From contig NZ_JQCD01000031.1 in NCBI RefSeq assembly GCF_001437425.1, positions 1 to 64,000 on the forward strand: a DNA stretch of 64,000 nt, read 5' to 3'. Of this stretch, positions 1-13,127 are shown one piece after another (positions within the stretch are counted from its first letter, which is position 1; every line of letters starts with the position of its first letter). Source of the stretch: Weissella minor (GTDB lineage: Bacteria; Bacillota; Bacilli; Lactobacillales; Lactobacillaceae). The translations under genes were made by a program, and so were the position numbers. The notes beneath the pieces are model-generated. The model saw only the letters and a program-made list of their open reading frames with translations. It searched no databases and had not been told where the DNA came from.

Positions 1-84
1 ACATTTGTTTATATCGAAACGATATTCAGTTTTCAATGATCTACTTTGTTAGACGAGGAACAACTTGTTCCTCACGACCCAACT
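1..84 (-). promoter_or_regulatory. rRNA operon leader with boxA-like antitermination signal
   Basis: Read on the minus strand, this stretch holds a perfect hairpin (GAGGAACAA/TTGTTCCTC around 55-73) followed by ATTGAAAACTGAATA. The latter is the boxA-like block seen in Lactobacillales 16S leaders and 16S-23S spacers. It lies directly downstream of two very strong promoters and no coding sequence follows, so the 16S gene is inferred to begin just beyond the left edge. The rRNA itself is not visible here. Confidence 0.7.
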
Positions 85-90
85 TGATTA

Positions 91-119
91 ATTCTACTTT
101 AATAAGTTAGAAAAGTCAA
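91..119 (-). promoter_or_regulatory. rRNA operon promoter P2
   Basis: On the minus strand there is TTGACT at 119-114, a 17-base spacer and TAGAAT at 96-91. It is the second of two near-consensus promoters in tandem, the arrangement typical of rRNA operons. It reads leftwards, away from oriC, so it is co-directional with replication. Confidence 0.8.
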
Positions 120-189
120 CAACTTTTTTTATTTTTTCAAAACGTTATTTAAAACGTTCGTTGTTTCTTTCAAGAAGAGAACTCAAACT

Positions 190-218
190 ATATTACAGAT
201 GGTTCGACGATTTGTCAA
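190..218 (-). promoter_or_regulatory. rRNA operon promoter P1
   Basis: On the minus strand there is TTGACA at 218-213, exactly 17 bases, then TAATAT at 195-190. It starts immediately after the T-run of the terminator of the upstream gene, whose AT-rich tail may serve as an UP element. Confidence 0.85.
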
Positions 219-251
219 CAAAAAAAGCAAACAAATTTAATTTGTTTGCTT
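219..251 (-). terminator. Terminator of the HMG-CoA reductase operon
   Basis: A 13-bp perfect inverted repeat (AAGCAAACAAATT and its complement, 225-251) is followed on the minus strand by a T-run. It insulates the mvaA operon from the abutting rRNA promoter P1. Confidence 0.85.
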
Positions 252-266
252 ACTTGTTTATTTTGC

Positions 267-1235
267 CTAGTCTCGAAGGGTATAAGGCTGTTTAATTTGA
301 TCAAATAATTCAGATACAGAAAGTTGATACAGCTCTTTAAAGAACTTTGCGCGCTCACTTTCGTCTTCTGGTGCCGGCAAGACGAAACTATTTTGTTCAT
401 CTTGTTTACTTAAACCAACATATGCTGGTTGCATGGTCGTTTCATCCAACCAGTCCACATGCTTAATCGTAAAGACTTGGTTAACACTCAGGCGCAATTG
501 ACGTTCAGACAACACTGGTGTCAATGTTGCAAATTCTTTTGCGTGCAACAATGGTAAGTTTAGTTCTGCCATTTGCGCATCAAAATTATCAAAAGCAGCG
601 ATAACTGCACGATGCAAACTAAGACTATCCTTAATGGTATCAACTTTCATCGCTTCAAAAATTATCTTGGCTGATTTCCAGGCAACTGGATACAGCTTTT
701 GCAATTCCGCCACAGCGGCATCCCCAAGTTTTGCATCAATCGCGTTAAAGAATACCTGCGCATCCAAAAGCAACATAATCCGCAAAGCAGCTTGCGCATT
801 ATCTGCTTCATTAGACTCTGGCGTTAGTTCGTGATTAATGCCCGCAACATAGGCAGCAACAACATCGTTGTCAATCATGCCATGTTTAAATTGTTCTTGA
901 TAAATAATGGCATGCAAGGCTGGACGATACAAGTAACTGGCCATAACCATCATTTGTTCTGTTAAGTCATCATCATTTGGTGCCTTCAATTGGAAAAAGA
1001 CTTGTGGGAAACCGTTCAATGCTAACAACATATGCAATAGCTCATGTGTTGCCGTAAAGTCAGGGGCAGTTACATCAGTTACTTGTAATGCCATGCGGCT
1101 ACCAAGTACATCTGATGTAATTTGATCATGGTTAATCATCCCACTAGCTTCCCCTGAACCATGTAAAACAATCGAACCGGGATAAATCGCATTCGCTTGA
1201 TCCAATAATTTCAATGTTTCATCTGAAAAATGCAT
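267..1235 (-). CDS. Uncharacterised HELLH-motif protein (IpaB/EvcA-like annotation)
   Basis: The predicted protein has 322 residues, no signal peptide and no membrane segment, so it is probably cytoplasmic. A His-Glu-Leu-Leu-His motif at residues 64-68 has the form of a gluzincin zinc site, and the surrounding segment is helical in character. No confident enzymatic family can be named. Similar proteins beside HMG-CoA reductase in lactobacilli are, from memory, often labelled IpaB/EvcA family, a label with no established function. It is the last gene of a three-gene unit: mvaA ends one base upstream, so the two are very probably co-transcribed and translationally coupled. A strong terminator follows. 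A metallopeptidase role is possible but is inferred only from the motif. Confidence 0.7.
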   Translation of the reverse strand: MHFSDETLKLLDQANAIYPGSIVLHGSGEASGMINHDQITSDVLGSRMALQVTDVTAPDFTATHELLHMLLALNGFPQVFFQLKAPNDDDLTEQMMVMASYLYRPALHAIIYQEQFKHGMIDNDVVAAYVAGINHELTPESNEADNAQAALRIMLLLDAQVFFNAIDAKLGDAAVAELQKLYPVAWKSAKIIFEAMKVDTIKDSLSLHRAVIAAFDNFDAQMAELNLPLLHAKEFATLTPVLSERQLRLSVNQVFTIKHVDWLDETTMQPAYVGLSKQDEQNSFVLPAPEDESERAKFFKELYQLSVSELFDQIKQPYTLRD

Positions 1236-1236
1236 A

Positions 1237-2493
1237 CTATTCTCCTCTTAACTCATCTAATAATTTTTCGGCCGTCACACGATTAATCGTCCCCGCCGTT
1301 TTTAAACCTTGTACAATTGTTGGAATTTCATCAGCCTTCGCACCAACTTGAACTGCTAACGATTTAGCTTGTAACGCCATATGACCCGCTTGAATACCAC
1401 TAGATACGAGTGCACGTAAAGCCGCTAAGTTTTGGGCTAGTGCCACGCCAGCAAGGTATGCACTGAGTTGTTTAGCATCTGGATTAGCCATTAACGCTTG
1501 ATTCATTTTAACAGCAGGCACGATACCAATGGACCCACCAACCACACCAACCATAGCCGGCATCGTAATCTCGCCAAGCAAATGGGTCTCTGTTTCATCG
1601 ACACGCCAATCTACCATCCCTTGGTATTGACCTGATTGCGCGGCGTACGCGTGGAAGCCAGCATTCACAGCCCGCGTATCATTACCACTGGCTAAGACCA
1701 CGGCCTCAACCCCATTCATAATCCCTTTATTAGCCGTTACTGCCCGATAGGGGCTCAAAGATTCCACCCGGCTTGCCTTCTCAATCCGCTGCGCAACTGT
1801 TAACCCAGGCGTTCCTTGCTTTGTTTTTAAGCTAGCAACAGGAACGCTAACTTTCGCCGTGATTAAAGCTTCCGTCGCGTAATTCGATAAAATCCCCATG
1901 AGCACATCATAACCTTGTTCACGAAAAGACGCACTAACTGCCTCCGCCATTGTATTCACAACATTTGCGCCCATCGCATCACAAGGATCAACCAAAATAT
2001 CGACTGCCACAGTTTGTTCATCCAATAATTCTGTGACAACCTCTTTTGCACCACCGCCACGCTGAGCCATTGAAGGATGAGCTTGATTAGCTAAGCTTAA
2101 AATCTTAGTTTCGTCATCAACGACCAATGCAACAAAGGCATCTGTATCATCTAAGTCAGTCACAACAATTTGCCCACGAATCAATCGCGTTTCAAATTCT
2201 GTTTGTACACCATCCCCCGCATTCATCATGCGTGCACCGTTATTGGCGGCCGCAACAACGCTCGGTTCTTCAGTGGCCATAGGAATTGTCCGATGCACAC
2301 CATCAATGACGATATCGGTCAACAAGCCGGTTGGCACACCAAAACTATATAAATAGTTTTCAATTTGTTGATTTCCAATTTCATCATAGTTAGCACGCAT
2401 TAATTCTGCTTGCGGAAAAGTAATCAGTTTTTGCAACAACAAAGCATTAATCCGCTCGGTCCAACTTAACTTATAAAAGCCATTCCAATTCAT
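1237..2493 (-). CDS. mvaA: Hydroxymethylglutaryl-CoA reductase (class II)
   Basis: This enzyme reduces HMG-CoA to mevalonate (in the degradative direction it does the reverse) and is the committed step of the mevalonate route to isoprenoids in Gram-positive cocci and lactobacilli. Its 418 residues match bacterial class II enzymes. The catalytic set is visible: Glu in ATEEPSVVAAA (about 75-76), Lys in TANKGIMNG, Asp in SGNDTRA, and His in GIQAGHMAL near the C-terminus. The cofactor segment DAMGANVVNT is present. It is cytoplasmic. Its start codon directly follows the stop of the MerR-type regulator, so regulator, mvaA and the HELLH protein form one operon. Confidence 0.95.
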   Translation of the reverse strand: MNWNGFYKLSWTERINALLLQKLITFPQAELMRANYDEIGNQQIENYLYSFGVPTGLLTDIVIDGVHRTIPMATEEPSVVAAANNGARMMNAGDGVQTEFETRLIRGQIVVTDLDDTDAFVALVVDDETKILSLANQAHPSMAQRGGGAKEVVTELLDEQTVAVDILVDPCDAMGANVVNTMAEAVSASFREQGYDVLMGILSNYATEALITAKVSVPVASLKTKQGTPGLTVAQRIEKASRVESLSPYRAVTANKGIMNGVEAVVLASGNDTRAVNAGFHAYAAQSGQYQGMVDWRVDETETHLLGEITMPAMVGVVGGSIGIVPAVKMNQALMANPDAKQLSAYLAGVALAQNLAALRALVSSGIQAGHMALQAKSLAVQVGAKADEIPTIVQGLKTAGTINRVTAEKLLDELRGE

Positions 2494-2946
2494 CTATTCA
2501 CCCTCTGCTCGGACGTGATAATGAACTTTTTTCTCATCATCAATTGACGCCCATAAACGTGTCTGTTGCTCCTCATCAAACACACCTAAATCAACCATGG
2601 TTTCACCATTAATTTCTTCAATGCCACGGACAGCATTGCCGATAATAGCATGTGTCTTTTTAAATAAATCAAAAATTTCATTTGTTCGTTGCACAGAGGC
2701 TCTCAAAGTGTATCCTTCATCCAAAAAATATTTAATTGCTTGTACTTTATGGAAAGTCTCATAGTCATATACGCGCGCATCTTGTGTACCATCACGATGC
2801 AATGACTGAATGATGTCTTTACTTTCCCAATATCGTAATTGACGGGTTGATACGCCTGTCATTTGTGATAATTCACCAATTCTAAACTTAAAAATGTCAG
2901 GTTTAAAGACATTTTCTAAAACCTTTCGTTTATCAACATATGCCAT
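2494..2946 (-). CDS. MerR-family transcriptional regulator
   Basis: An N-terminal winged-helix segment (FRIGELSQMTGVSTRQLRYW) is a classic MerR DNA-binding domain. It is followed by a short coiled region and an acidic tail without an obvious effector domain, so it resembles the small GlnR/TnrA-size members. I place the start at 2946 (150 residues) because TGAGG lies 9 bases upstream. An ATG at 2961 is in frame but that choice would put this ribosome binding site inside the gene. The stop is immediately followed by the mvaA start, so it is probably the operon's own regulator. The effector is unknown. Confidence 0.85.
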   Translation of the reverse strand: MAYVDKRKVLENVFKPDIFKFRIGELSQMTGVSTRQLRYWESKDIIQSLHRDGTQDARVYDYETFHKVQAIKYFLDEGYTLRASVQRTNEIFDLFKKTHAIIGNAVRGIEEINGETMVDLGVFDEEQQTRLWASIDDEKKVHYHVRAEGE

Positions 2947-3032
2947 CTCAACGAACCTCATTCATTTTCTGTAGGTTACCATCTTTGTTAAACAAGTTAA
3001 CATCGTTCTTAATTTTACAAGACCTTATCAAA

Positions 3033-3062
3033 AAAAGCCAACCAACGCAAAGTTAGCTGACC
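3033..3062 (-). terminator. Terminator of ltaS
   Basis: On the minus strand GTCAGCTAAC pairs with GTTGGTTGGC (several G-U pairs) around a short loop and is followed by seven T residues. Confidence 0.75.
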
Positions 3063-3070
3063 TTTAATTG

Positions 3071-5248
3071 TTATGGATTTGGTTGAATACTTTCATGGCT
3101 TTCAGTGCCATCCCCTTGATCCGGGTTAACTTGTTGAATACGTGAACTATTAGACCTTGGTGTTCCGTATTGTGGTGCATCTGTCTCATAAAGAGACTTC
3201 GTTGATTTATTCCCATTGATGGTATACAAATCACGCGAATTATCACCACGTTGTTTCTCCAATTCCTTCAACTTCTCCAAACCATTTGAATAGTTGTAGT
3301 CTTTCGCTTCAACAGGTTTAAATCCTTCAGGTGTGTAGAAACGCAAAAGATCCTTTTGATTAATAGAATCAGACATGCTCAACTGCTTATGCGCAATCTC
3401 TTTGTCCTTTTCAATTTGCGCCTTTAGTTCCTGACTTGGCTCTTCAATGGCTTTATCGATCTTATTATCATAGATAACCGAATTGACGTAGCTGTACTCT
3501 GGTGTGACGAAGTCACCATCACGCATAGCAACGACCTGTGTCCGCTTATTACTCAAAAGATCTTGACCTAGTTGGACATACTTTTTGGTATCCTCGACAC
3601 CTAATAAGTGCAACAAAGTTGGCATGACATCAATTTCACCACCATACGTATGATTAATGTGCCCCTTTTGATAGCCAGGAATATGAATCATAAATGGTAC
3701 ACGCTGCAATTGCGTATTATCATTTGCCGTCCAATTATCTGGGTCCTTGCCCAAAACAGGTGCCAATGACTTATTCTCTGAATTTGAAATACCATAATGG
3801 TCACCATAAAGTACAACAATCGAGTTGTCATACAAACCAGATTTCTTCAGATACTCAAAGAATTCATTAATGGACTCATCCATATAACGATTTGATTCAA
3901 AGTAGCCATCAACAACTTTTGAGCCACTATCACTCGTCTGGAAATTAGGATCTTTATCCTCATCGTCCAAAGTAAATGGGAAGTGATTCGTGACTGTAAT
4001 ATATTTAGCGTAGAACGGTTGTTGCAAACGCTCCAAATATGGTACTGAATCCGCAAACAACAACTTATCCTTTAGACCATAACCAGTGGCTTTATCTCCA
4101 GATGTATCAAAATAACTGGCGTCAAAGAAATACTGATATCCCATATTCTTATAGACATTATTTCGATTCCAGAAACTAGCATTGTTTCCGTGGAATACCG
4201 CTGAAGAATATCCCTGCTCCTGCTTTAGGATACTTGGCATTGCTTGGAACGTATGATTACTTCCTTGCGTTGCAAATAATGACCCTTGTGGCAATCCAAA
4301 GGTAGATGTTTCTAGCATATTCTCAGCATCAGACGTTTTTCCTTGTCCGACTTGATTGAAGAAATTATCAAAACCAATCGTATCCTTTGAATGATAAACA
4401 CTGTTTAGGAACGGTGTCACTTCTTGATCATTTATTTTCAAATCGAGTGAGAATTGCTGCGTTGATTCTAAGTGAATCACAAAGACATTTCGTCCTTTGG
4501 CAATTCCTTTATATTCAGCACTTGCTGGCACATTGTGTTCATTAATGTACTCACGAACCTTATCAATGTCTGAGCTTTTAGCACTATTTTTCAGTTCTGA
4601 AACGTTACGTGCACGTACTGCATCAAATGCAGTATACACATCAATTCCAAGATATTTAACCAACATCTTACTATCAAATTGACGTGTAATTAATTGCGGA
4701 CGTTCCATTTCACTTACCATCAATACCGTCATGCACGCCAATAATGAAAAGCTTGTCACACTAAAGGCTTTCAAACGGCTGACTGCTTGTGTATTTAATT
4801 TTAATTTCTTAAATAAGAATAGCCCAATAAATATAACCAGATCTAACCAGAAGAAAATATCATGAATATTACTTAAGGCAAAACCTGATGCGCCAAGTCC
4901 CTGATTTACTTTGTCATAACCTAGCATTACTGAAACCGACATAAAGTCAGTGAATTCACGATAATAAATCACATTCAACTGAATTAACGCCAAATTTGCA
5001 ATATATAAAATTAAGGATATGGGATAAAATAATTTAGGTGATTTAAAATACAAGGCAAGGCCAATTGTTAAGAAGGCAATTGGGATTGGATTGATCACCA
5101 TGGTAATCCATTGCACAAAGGAAGCACCTTCGTATAATTTGAAATCCATGATATTGGCCATCTGAGTTTTAGCCCACACTAGCAAAACCAGCATGGTAAT
5201 AAAGCCCATTCTCGATTTAAGCCAATCAGAAAGACGCTTCTGTTTCAT
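3071..5248 (-). CDS. ltaS: Lipoteichoic acid synthase, LtaS-type
   Basis: This enzyme polymerises glycerol phosphate from phosphatidylglycerol into the lipoteichoic acid backbone on the outer face of the membrane. The N-terminal part has about five hydrophobic segments. It is followed by a large sulfatase-fold extracellular domain with GKTSDAENM, which contains the conserved nucleophile Thr of the family, plus metal-site segments such as YGDHYGISN. The C-terminal 100 residues are hydrophilic and low in complexity. The start at 5248 (725 residues) is chosen because AAGGAA lies 10 bases upstream. An upstream in-frame ATG at 5308 lacks a binding site and would put a charged stretch before the first membrane helix. 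It is monocistronic, with its own terminator. Confidence 0.93.
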   Translation of the reverse strand: MKQKRLSDWLKSRMGFITMLVLLVWAKTQMANIMDFKLYEGASFVQWITMVINPIPIAFLTIGLALYFKSPKLFYPISLILYIANLALIQLNVIYYREFTDFMSVSVMLGYDKVNQGLGASGFALSNIHDIFFWLDLVIFIGLFLFKKLKLNTQAVSRLKAFSVTSFSLLACMTVLMVSEMERPQLITRQFDSKMLVKYLGIDVYTAFDAVRARNVSELKNSAKSSDIDKVREYINEHNVPASAEYKGIAKGRNVFVIHLESTQQFSLDLKINDQEVTPFLNSVYHSKDTIGFDNFFNQVGQGKTSDAENMLETSTFGLPQGSLFATQGSNHTFQAMPSILKQEQGYSSAVFHGNNASFWNRNNVYKNMGYQYFFDASYFDTSGDKATGYGLKDKLLFADSVPYLERLQQPFYAKYITVTNHFPFTLDDEDKDPNFQTSDSGSKVVDGYFESNRYMDESINEFFEYLKKSGLYDNSIVVLYGDHYGISNSENKSLAPVLGKDPDNWTANDNTQLQRVPFMIHIPGYQKGHINHTYGGEIDVMPTLLHLLGVEDTKKYVQLGQDLLSNKRTQVVAMRDGDFVTPEYSYVNSVIYDNKIDKAIEEPSQELKAQIEKDKEIAHKQLSMSDSINQKDLLRFYTPEGFKPVEAKDYNYSNGLEKLKELEKQRGDNSRDLYTINGNKSTKSLYETDAPQYGTPRSNSSRIQQVNPDQGDGTESHESIQPNP

Positions 5249-5379
5249 AAGAACTTGATTCCTTTTTATTTTTTTATAACTAGTCCAGTATACGCTATAA
5301 TCTACCAATATGTCTGAAATGTTATAACCATTCTATTTTAGACCCTCAAAGTTAAAAATTTCATAACGGAGCTCACAAA

Positions 5380-5832
5380 ATGACAAAAAAATTACTAATT
5401 AAACATGCTACCGGTCTTTCCAATATCCAAACAGATGCCAAATCGATTCGAAACGCTGTTTTTGTACACGAACAAAAAATTCCTGCCGAATTGGAATTCG
5501 ATAAATTTGATGCATCAACAATTCATTTCGTTGGATATTTGAAAGATCTCCCTGTTACAACTTGTCGTGTTGCCATCAATACTGACATTCAACAAGCTAA
5601 AATTCAACGCGTTGCCACTTTAATTGACTATCGTGGTCAACATCTTGCTTCACAATTACTAGAGTCAGTTCTTGAGACGCTCACAACAGATATTCCGGTC
5701 GCATCAATTACCCTTGATGCGCAATTACCGGCGCAACACTTTTATGAACAATTAGGCTTTATTCCGGTTGGACAACAATTTGAAGAGGCCGGTATCCCAC
5801 ATATTCAAATGACAAAAACAATTAAGGCATAA
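5380..5832 (+). CDS. GNAT-family N-acetyltransferase
   Basis: The 150-residue protein has the acetyl-CoA binding segment RVATLIDYRGQHLASQLL (Arg/Gln-x-x-Gly-x-Gly/Ala type) and the C-terminal YEQLGFIPVG motif of GNAT enzymes. The N-terminal AVFVHEQKIP pattern occurs in ElaA/YjcF-like members. The substrate cannot be told. CGGAG precedes the ATG by 8 bases. It is divergent from ltaS and convergent with gyrA, sharing a bidirectional terminator. Confidence 0.88.
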   Translation: MTKKLLIKHATGLSNIQTDAKSIRNAVFVHEQKIPAELEFDKFDASTIHFVGYLKDLPVTTCRVAINTDIQQAKIQRVATLIDYRGQHLASQLLESVLETLTTDIPVASITLDAQLPAQHFYEQLGFIPVGQQFEEAGIPHIQMTKTIKA

Positions 5833-5833
5833 A

Positions 5834-5875
5834 AAAAGGACTTCATTTTTATAAATGAGGTCCTTTTTATTTTAT
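5834..5875. terminator. Bidirectional terminator between GNAT gene and gyrA
   Basis: AAAGGACTTCATTT pairs with AATGAGGTCCTTTT around a short loop. It has an A-run on the left and a T-run on the right, so it can stop both the GNAT transcript and the convergent gyrA transcript. Confidence 0.85.
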
Positions 5876-5877
5876 CC

Positions 5878-8457
5878 TTATGAATCTTGGTCATCCATTG
5901 CACGATCAAGTAATGCTTCTACTTGATCATCTTGTGTATGAACTGCGTCAGCTGGTTGTTCTGAATCTACCACTTCAGTGTCAGACTCCATCGCAACTGC
6001 TGCTTCATCAAGTTCTTCTTCAGGATCAACTGTTGTAAATGTAGCTACCTTTGATTCACCATCAAGACGAATCAAACGAACACCTTGCGTCGCACGGCCT
6101 GTTTCGGAAACTGCATCAACACTGAATCGAATCATCACACCCATATTAGTCGTCAACATGACATCTTCATCATTATCAACAACAGCAATACCTGCAACAG
6201 GTCCGTTCTTTTCAGTAATTTGAGCAGTCTTAATTCCTTTACCACCACGCCCCTTAATTGGGTATTCACCAACTGGTGTCTTCTTACCGTAACCATTTTC
6301 CGTGATTACTAAGACATATTGATCATCACGCAATGCTTGTGCCCCGATAACAAAGTCACCTTCACGCAAATTAATTCCACGAACTCCAGCTGCGGTACGA
6401 CCCATTGATCGTACATCAGTTGAATTAAATGACACGGCATATCCATTATGCGTACCAATCAAAATGTTACTCTCGGCATCCGCAACAAGCACATTAATTA
6501 ATTCATCTTCATCGCGAAGATTAATTGCTCGTAATCCACTTGTTCGAATATTACCAAATTCAGCAACAGGGGTCCGCTTCACAACGCCTTGACGGGTCGT
6601 AAAGAACAAATAATCTTCACTTTCAGATGCATCCCCTTGAACACTGATAACGGTTTGAATACTCTCTTCAGAATCTAGTCCCAACAAGTTAACCACTGGA
6701 ATCCCCTTAGCAGTACGACTATATTCTGGTACTTCATAACCCTTTAGACGATAAACACGTCCAGCATTCGTAAAGAATAGCAATGTATCGTGGGTTGATG
6801 ATGAAACCATTTGATCAATAAAGTCATCATCGTTAACACCCATACCTTGGACACCACGACCACCACGGTTTTGTGCACGGAATTCACTTTGAGCCATACG
6901 CTTGATATATCCAGCACGAGTCAAAGAAATAATGACATCCTCTTCTTCAATCAAATCTTCATCTTCAATTGACAAGACATCACCAACTTGCAACTCAGTC
7001 CGACGATCATCACCAAATTTATCTTGGATTTCTAACAATTCTTGATAAATAATGGCATCAATGCGTTCTGGTTTGGCCAAAATATCCTTAAAGTCAGCAA
7101 TCTTAGCAACTAAGTCTTGGTATTCATCCTCAACCTTGTCACGTTCCAAACCAGTCAAACGAACCAAACGCATATCCAAAATGGCCTGTGCTTGCTTATC
7201 TGACAAAGCATAGTTGTTAATCAATTGACTTTTAGCAATTTCAGCTGTCTTTGAACCACGAATAATCGTAATGATTTCATCAATATGATCCAAAGCAATG
7301 CGCAAACCTTCCAAGATGTGTGCACGTGCCTCAGCTTTTTGCAAATCAAACTCAGTACGACGACGAATAACTTCTTGTTGATGCTCAAGGTAGGCAACCA
7401 AAATTTCTTTCAAACCAAACAATTTTGGCTTACCCTTTTGAACGGCCAACATATTAAAGCTAAAGTTCGTTTGTAACAATGTTTGCTTGTACAAATTATT
7501 TAGCACGACTGATGCTGAAACATCACGTCGCACATCAATGGCGATACGATAACCTTCCTTGTCGGACTCATCATTTACACCAGTAATTCCTTCAATGCGC
7601 TTATCACGACCTAAGTCCGCAATACGCTCAATCAAACGGGCCTTATTGACCATATATGGTAATTCAGTCACGATAATTCGTTCATGTCCAGACTTTTCAG
7701 TCTCAATATCAACCTTCGCACGAACTGTAATATGACCCTTACCGGTCTCGTAAGCTTTACGAATGCCGGTCTTCCCCATAACAATACCACCAGTCGGGAA
7801 ATCCGGACCGGGAACTGCTTCCATTAATTCAGTCGTTGTGACCTCAGGATTATCCATCAACATGTGAATGGCTGAAATCACTTCACCCAAATTATGTGGT
7901 GGAATATTCGTCGCCATACCCACAGCAATTCCATTAGTTCCATTGACTAATAGATTTGGGAAACGGGCTGGCAAGACTTCTGGTTCACGATCAGTTCCAT
8001 CATAGTTATCAATAAAGTTAACGGTATCCTTATTGATATCACGTAGCATTTCCACTGAAATCTTACTCAAACGGGCTTCAGTATAACGCATCGCAGCGGC
8101 TGAATCACCGTCAATTGAACCGAAGTTTCCATGACCATCAACAAGCATATAGCGATAACTAAAGTCTTGGGCCATACGAACCATTGATTCATAAATAGCA
8201 GAATCACCGTGGGGGTGATACTTACCCATAACATCCCCGACGATACGTGCCGACTTTTTATGCGCCTTATCTGGTGTCACACCCAATTCATTCATACCAT
8301 ACAAAATACGGCGATGAACTGGCTTCAAGCCATCACGTACATCTGGCAATGCACGTGCGACGATAACTGACATGGCATAGTCCAAGAAGGACGTTTGCAT
8401 TTGTTCACCCAGATTGGCCGTTGTAATGCGACTATCGTGTTGCTTTTCTTCAGACAT
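5878..8457 (-). CDS. gyrA: DNA gyrase subunit A
   Basis: This is the breakage-reunion subunit of gyrase, which introduces negative supercoils. The 859-residue protein shows the catalytic Tyr in [11 protein letters not shown]. The quinolone-determining segment [10 protein letters not shown] has Ser and Glu at the usual positions, so no resistance change is visible there. Six beta-pinwheel repeats form the C-terminal domain. The GyrA box is QNRGGRG instead of the textbook QRRGGKG. An acidic tail rich in Glu and Asp ends the protein. It lies 46 bases after gyrB in the yaaA-recF-gyrB-gyrA transcription unit. Confidence 0.98.
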   Translation of the reverse strand: MSEEKQHDSRITTANLGEQMQTSFLDYAMSVIVARALPDVRDGLKPVHRRILYGMNELGVTPDKAHKKSARIVGDVMGKYHPHGDSAIYESMVRMAQDFSYRYMLVDGHGNFGSIDGDSAAAMRYTEARLSKISVEMLRDINKDTVNFIDNYDGTDREPEVLPARFPNLLVNGTNGIAVGMATNIPPHNLGEVISAIHMLMDNPEVTTTELMEAVPGPDFPTGGIVMGKTGIRKAYETGKGHITVRAKVDIETEKSGHERIIVTELPYMVNKARLIERIADLGRDKRIEGITGVNDESDKEGYRIAIDVRRDVSASVVLNNLYKQTLLQTNFSFNMLAVQKGKPKLFGLKEILVAYLEHQQEVIRRRTEFDLQKAEARAHILEGLRIALDHIDEIITIIRGSKTAEIAKSQLINNYALSDKQAQAILDMRLVRLTGLERDKVEDEYQDLVAKIADFKDILAKPERIDAIIYQELLEIQDKFGDDRRTELQVGDVLSIEDEDLIEEEDVIISLTRAGYIKRMAQSEFRAQNRGGRGVQGMGVNDDDFIDQMVSSSTHDTLLFFTNAGRVYRLKGYEVPEYSRTAKGIPVVNLLGLDSEESIQTVISVQGDASESEDYLFFTTRQGVVKRTPVAEFGNIRTSGLRAINLRDEDELINVLVADAESNILIGTHNGYAVSFNSTDVRSMGRTAAGVRGINLREGDFVIGAQALRDDQYVLVITENGYGKKTPVGEYPIKGRGGKGIKTAQITEKNGPVAGIAVVDNDEDVMLTTNMGVMIRFSVDAVSETGRATQGVRLIRLDGESKVATFTTVDPEEELDEAAVAMESDTEVVDSEQPADAVHTQDDQVEALLDRAMDDQDS

Positions 8458-8503
8458 TCTCTACCCCTTCTATCATCTGATGATTGATATACGTCAAAAC
8501 GTA

Positions 8504-11582
<3,079 letters not shown>

Positions 11583-11583
<1 letters not shown>

Positions 11584-11813
11584 TAATCTGTAGCACCCAT
11601 GCCATTGATTACAAAACGTTCACCAGTTGGTACGGCCACAATATCACCAGGATAAAGCTTACGCCCACGACGATCATCTGGTTCTTGGTTTACCAAAACT
11701 GTGTTTTCTCGTAAGTACCACTTTGCTTGTCCACCAGTTTCAACAACACTTGTTTCTTTTAACACTTGTCCTAATGTAATGTACGGTGTTTGGATATTAA
11801 TTTCTTCAGCCAA
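11583..11813 (-). CDS. yaaA: S4-domain protein YaaA
   Basis: The 76-residue protein has the S4 RNA-binding fold ([20 protein letters not shown] and [10 protein letters not shown]) and is conserved between dnaN and recF in Firmicutes. The start is a TTG at 11813 with AGGAGGGG five bases upstream, which decides the start. It is the first gene of the yaaA-recF-gyrB-gyrA unit and has its own promoter upstream. Confidence 0.93.
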
Positions 11814-11858
11814 TTGAACCCCTCCTCTGTGTTTTTATACACATTAAATCTACTTTCC

Positions 11859-11887
11859 ATTATACGCTTAAATTTCACTTTCCACAA
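11859..11887 (-). promoter_or_regulatory. Promoter of yaaA-recF-gyrB-gyrA
   Basis: On the minus strand TTGTGG (11887-11882), a 17-base spacer and TATAAT (11864-11859) precede yaaA by about 45 bases. Confidence 0.75.
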
Positions 11888-11936
11888 TCTTAAAAAGCCG
11901 ATATGAGCATTCTAAACAATTTCAATAAAATACGAC

Positions 11937-11990
11937 AAAAAAGCCGAAAATCCCTTTATATTTCTCAAAAGGCAATTTTCGGCTTTTTTT
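11937..11990 (-). terminator. Terminator of dnaN
   Basis: AAGCCGAAAAT at 11941-11951 pairs with ATTTTCGGCTT at 11975-11985, with a T-run on both sides. It separates dnaA-dnaN from the yaaA-gyrA unit. Confidence 0.85.
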
Positions 11991-11996
11991 GTTTGT

Positions 11997-13127
11997 TTAA
12001 TACGTACGTACTGGCGTAATCAATTGAATGAAATTCGTTTCATTATTTGTTGGTACTAACGTAAATGGATCCAATGGTGTTTTGAATCCAATTTGAATTT
12101 CTTCATCTCCAAATGACTTCAATGCTTCACGCATGTAATCAGGGTTAAATGAAATTGTTAGTTCATCTCCTGAAGTCTGAGCTGCAAAAATTTCTTCTTC
12201 AACACGACCAACTTCTGGTGAATTTGAAGAAATAGTTGAGCGACTATCACTCACCATAAATTGAATCACATTTGAGCGGCCTTCATGACTTAACAAAGCG
12301 GCACGTTCAATTGTTTGTAGTAAGTCACGCGCATTAATTGTTAATGTTGTACGCTTTTCAGTTGGAATCAAGCGTGAGGCATCAGGATAGTTTCCTTCTA
12401 ACAAACGTGAATAGAAAACTGTGTTTTCACCCAATTGGAAAATAACTTGATTTTCAGCAACACGTACATCTACTGTCTCGACACCATCTAACATCGCTTG
12501 AAGTTGTGTCAATGATGGTCCTGGCACAATAATGTCTGCATTAACATCTGATTCACCAAATGTCACTGTTCGTTGTGCTAAACGGTGACGATCTGTGGCA
12601 ACTGCTGTCAAATTTCCACCTGTAATGATGAAATGAACCCCTGTCAAAATGGGTTGGCTTAATTGCTTTGATACCGCAATAACGGTTTGACTAATCACTT
12701 CTGTTAATGTCTCAGCTGGTAATACTAAATGGTTCGTTACTTCAATTTCAGGTAAATGTGGGTAACTTTGTGCATCTTGACCATTAATATCAAATTCTGC
12801 ACTCTCTGATGTAATCTTGGCTTGCAAACCATCAGTATTAATCAACGTAAATGTTTCACCTGGCAAACGCTTAACAATATTTGAGAAAAAAGCGGCTGGT
12901 AAAACAAGTGAGCCTGGTTGTGTTTCAGTTAATTGCGCTTGGTCATCTGAAAACGGAATCTTTGTTTCAATTGAGATATCTGTATTAGATCCGGTTAAAG
13001 TTAATCCTGTCTCATCTAATTCTAATTTAACACCCGTCAAAATTGGCATTGATGTTCGAGAAGAAATAGCTCGACTAACGTGATTCATTGCTTTTATAAA
13101 TTCTGAACGATTAATTGTAAATTGCAT
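11997..13127 (-). CDS. dnaN: DNA polymerase III beta subunit (sliding clamp)
   Basis: This is the ring-shaped processivity clamp. The 376-residue protein has three clamp domains, starting MQFTINRSEF and ending with the family-typical LITPVRTY. GAGGAG lies 6 bases before the ATG. It is downstream of dnaA, separated by about 200 bases that contain the origin-unwinding module. Confidence 0.98.
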   Translation of the reverse strand: MQFTINRSEFIKAMNHVSRAISSRTSMPILTGVKLELDETGLTLTGSNTDISIETKIPFSDDQAQLTETQPGSLVLPAAFFSNIVKRLPGETFTLINTDGLQAKITSESAEFDINGQDAQSYPHLPEIEVTNHLVLPAETLTEVISQTVIAVSKQLSQPILTGVHFIITGGNLTAVATDRHRLAQRTVTFGESDVNADIIVPGPSLTQLQAMLDGVETVDVRVAENQVIFQLGENTVFYSRLLEGNYPDASRLIPTEKRTTLTINARDLLQTIERAALLSHEGRSNVIQFMVSDSRSTISSNSPEVGRVEEEIFAAQTSGDELTISFNPDYMREALKSFGDEEIQIGFKTPLDPFTLVPTNNETNFIQLITPVRTY

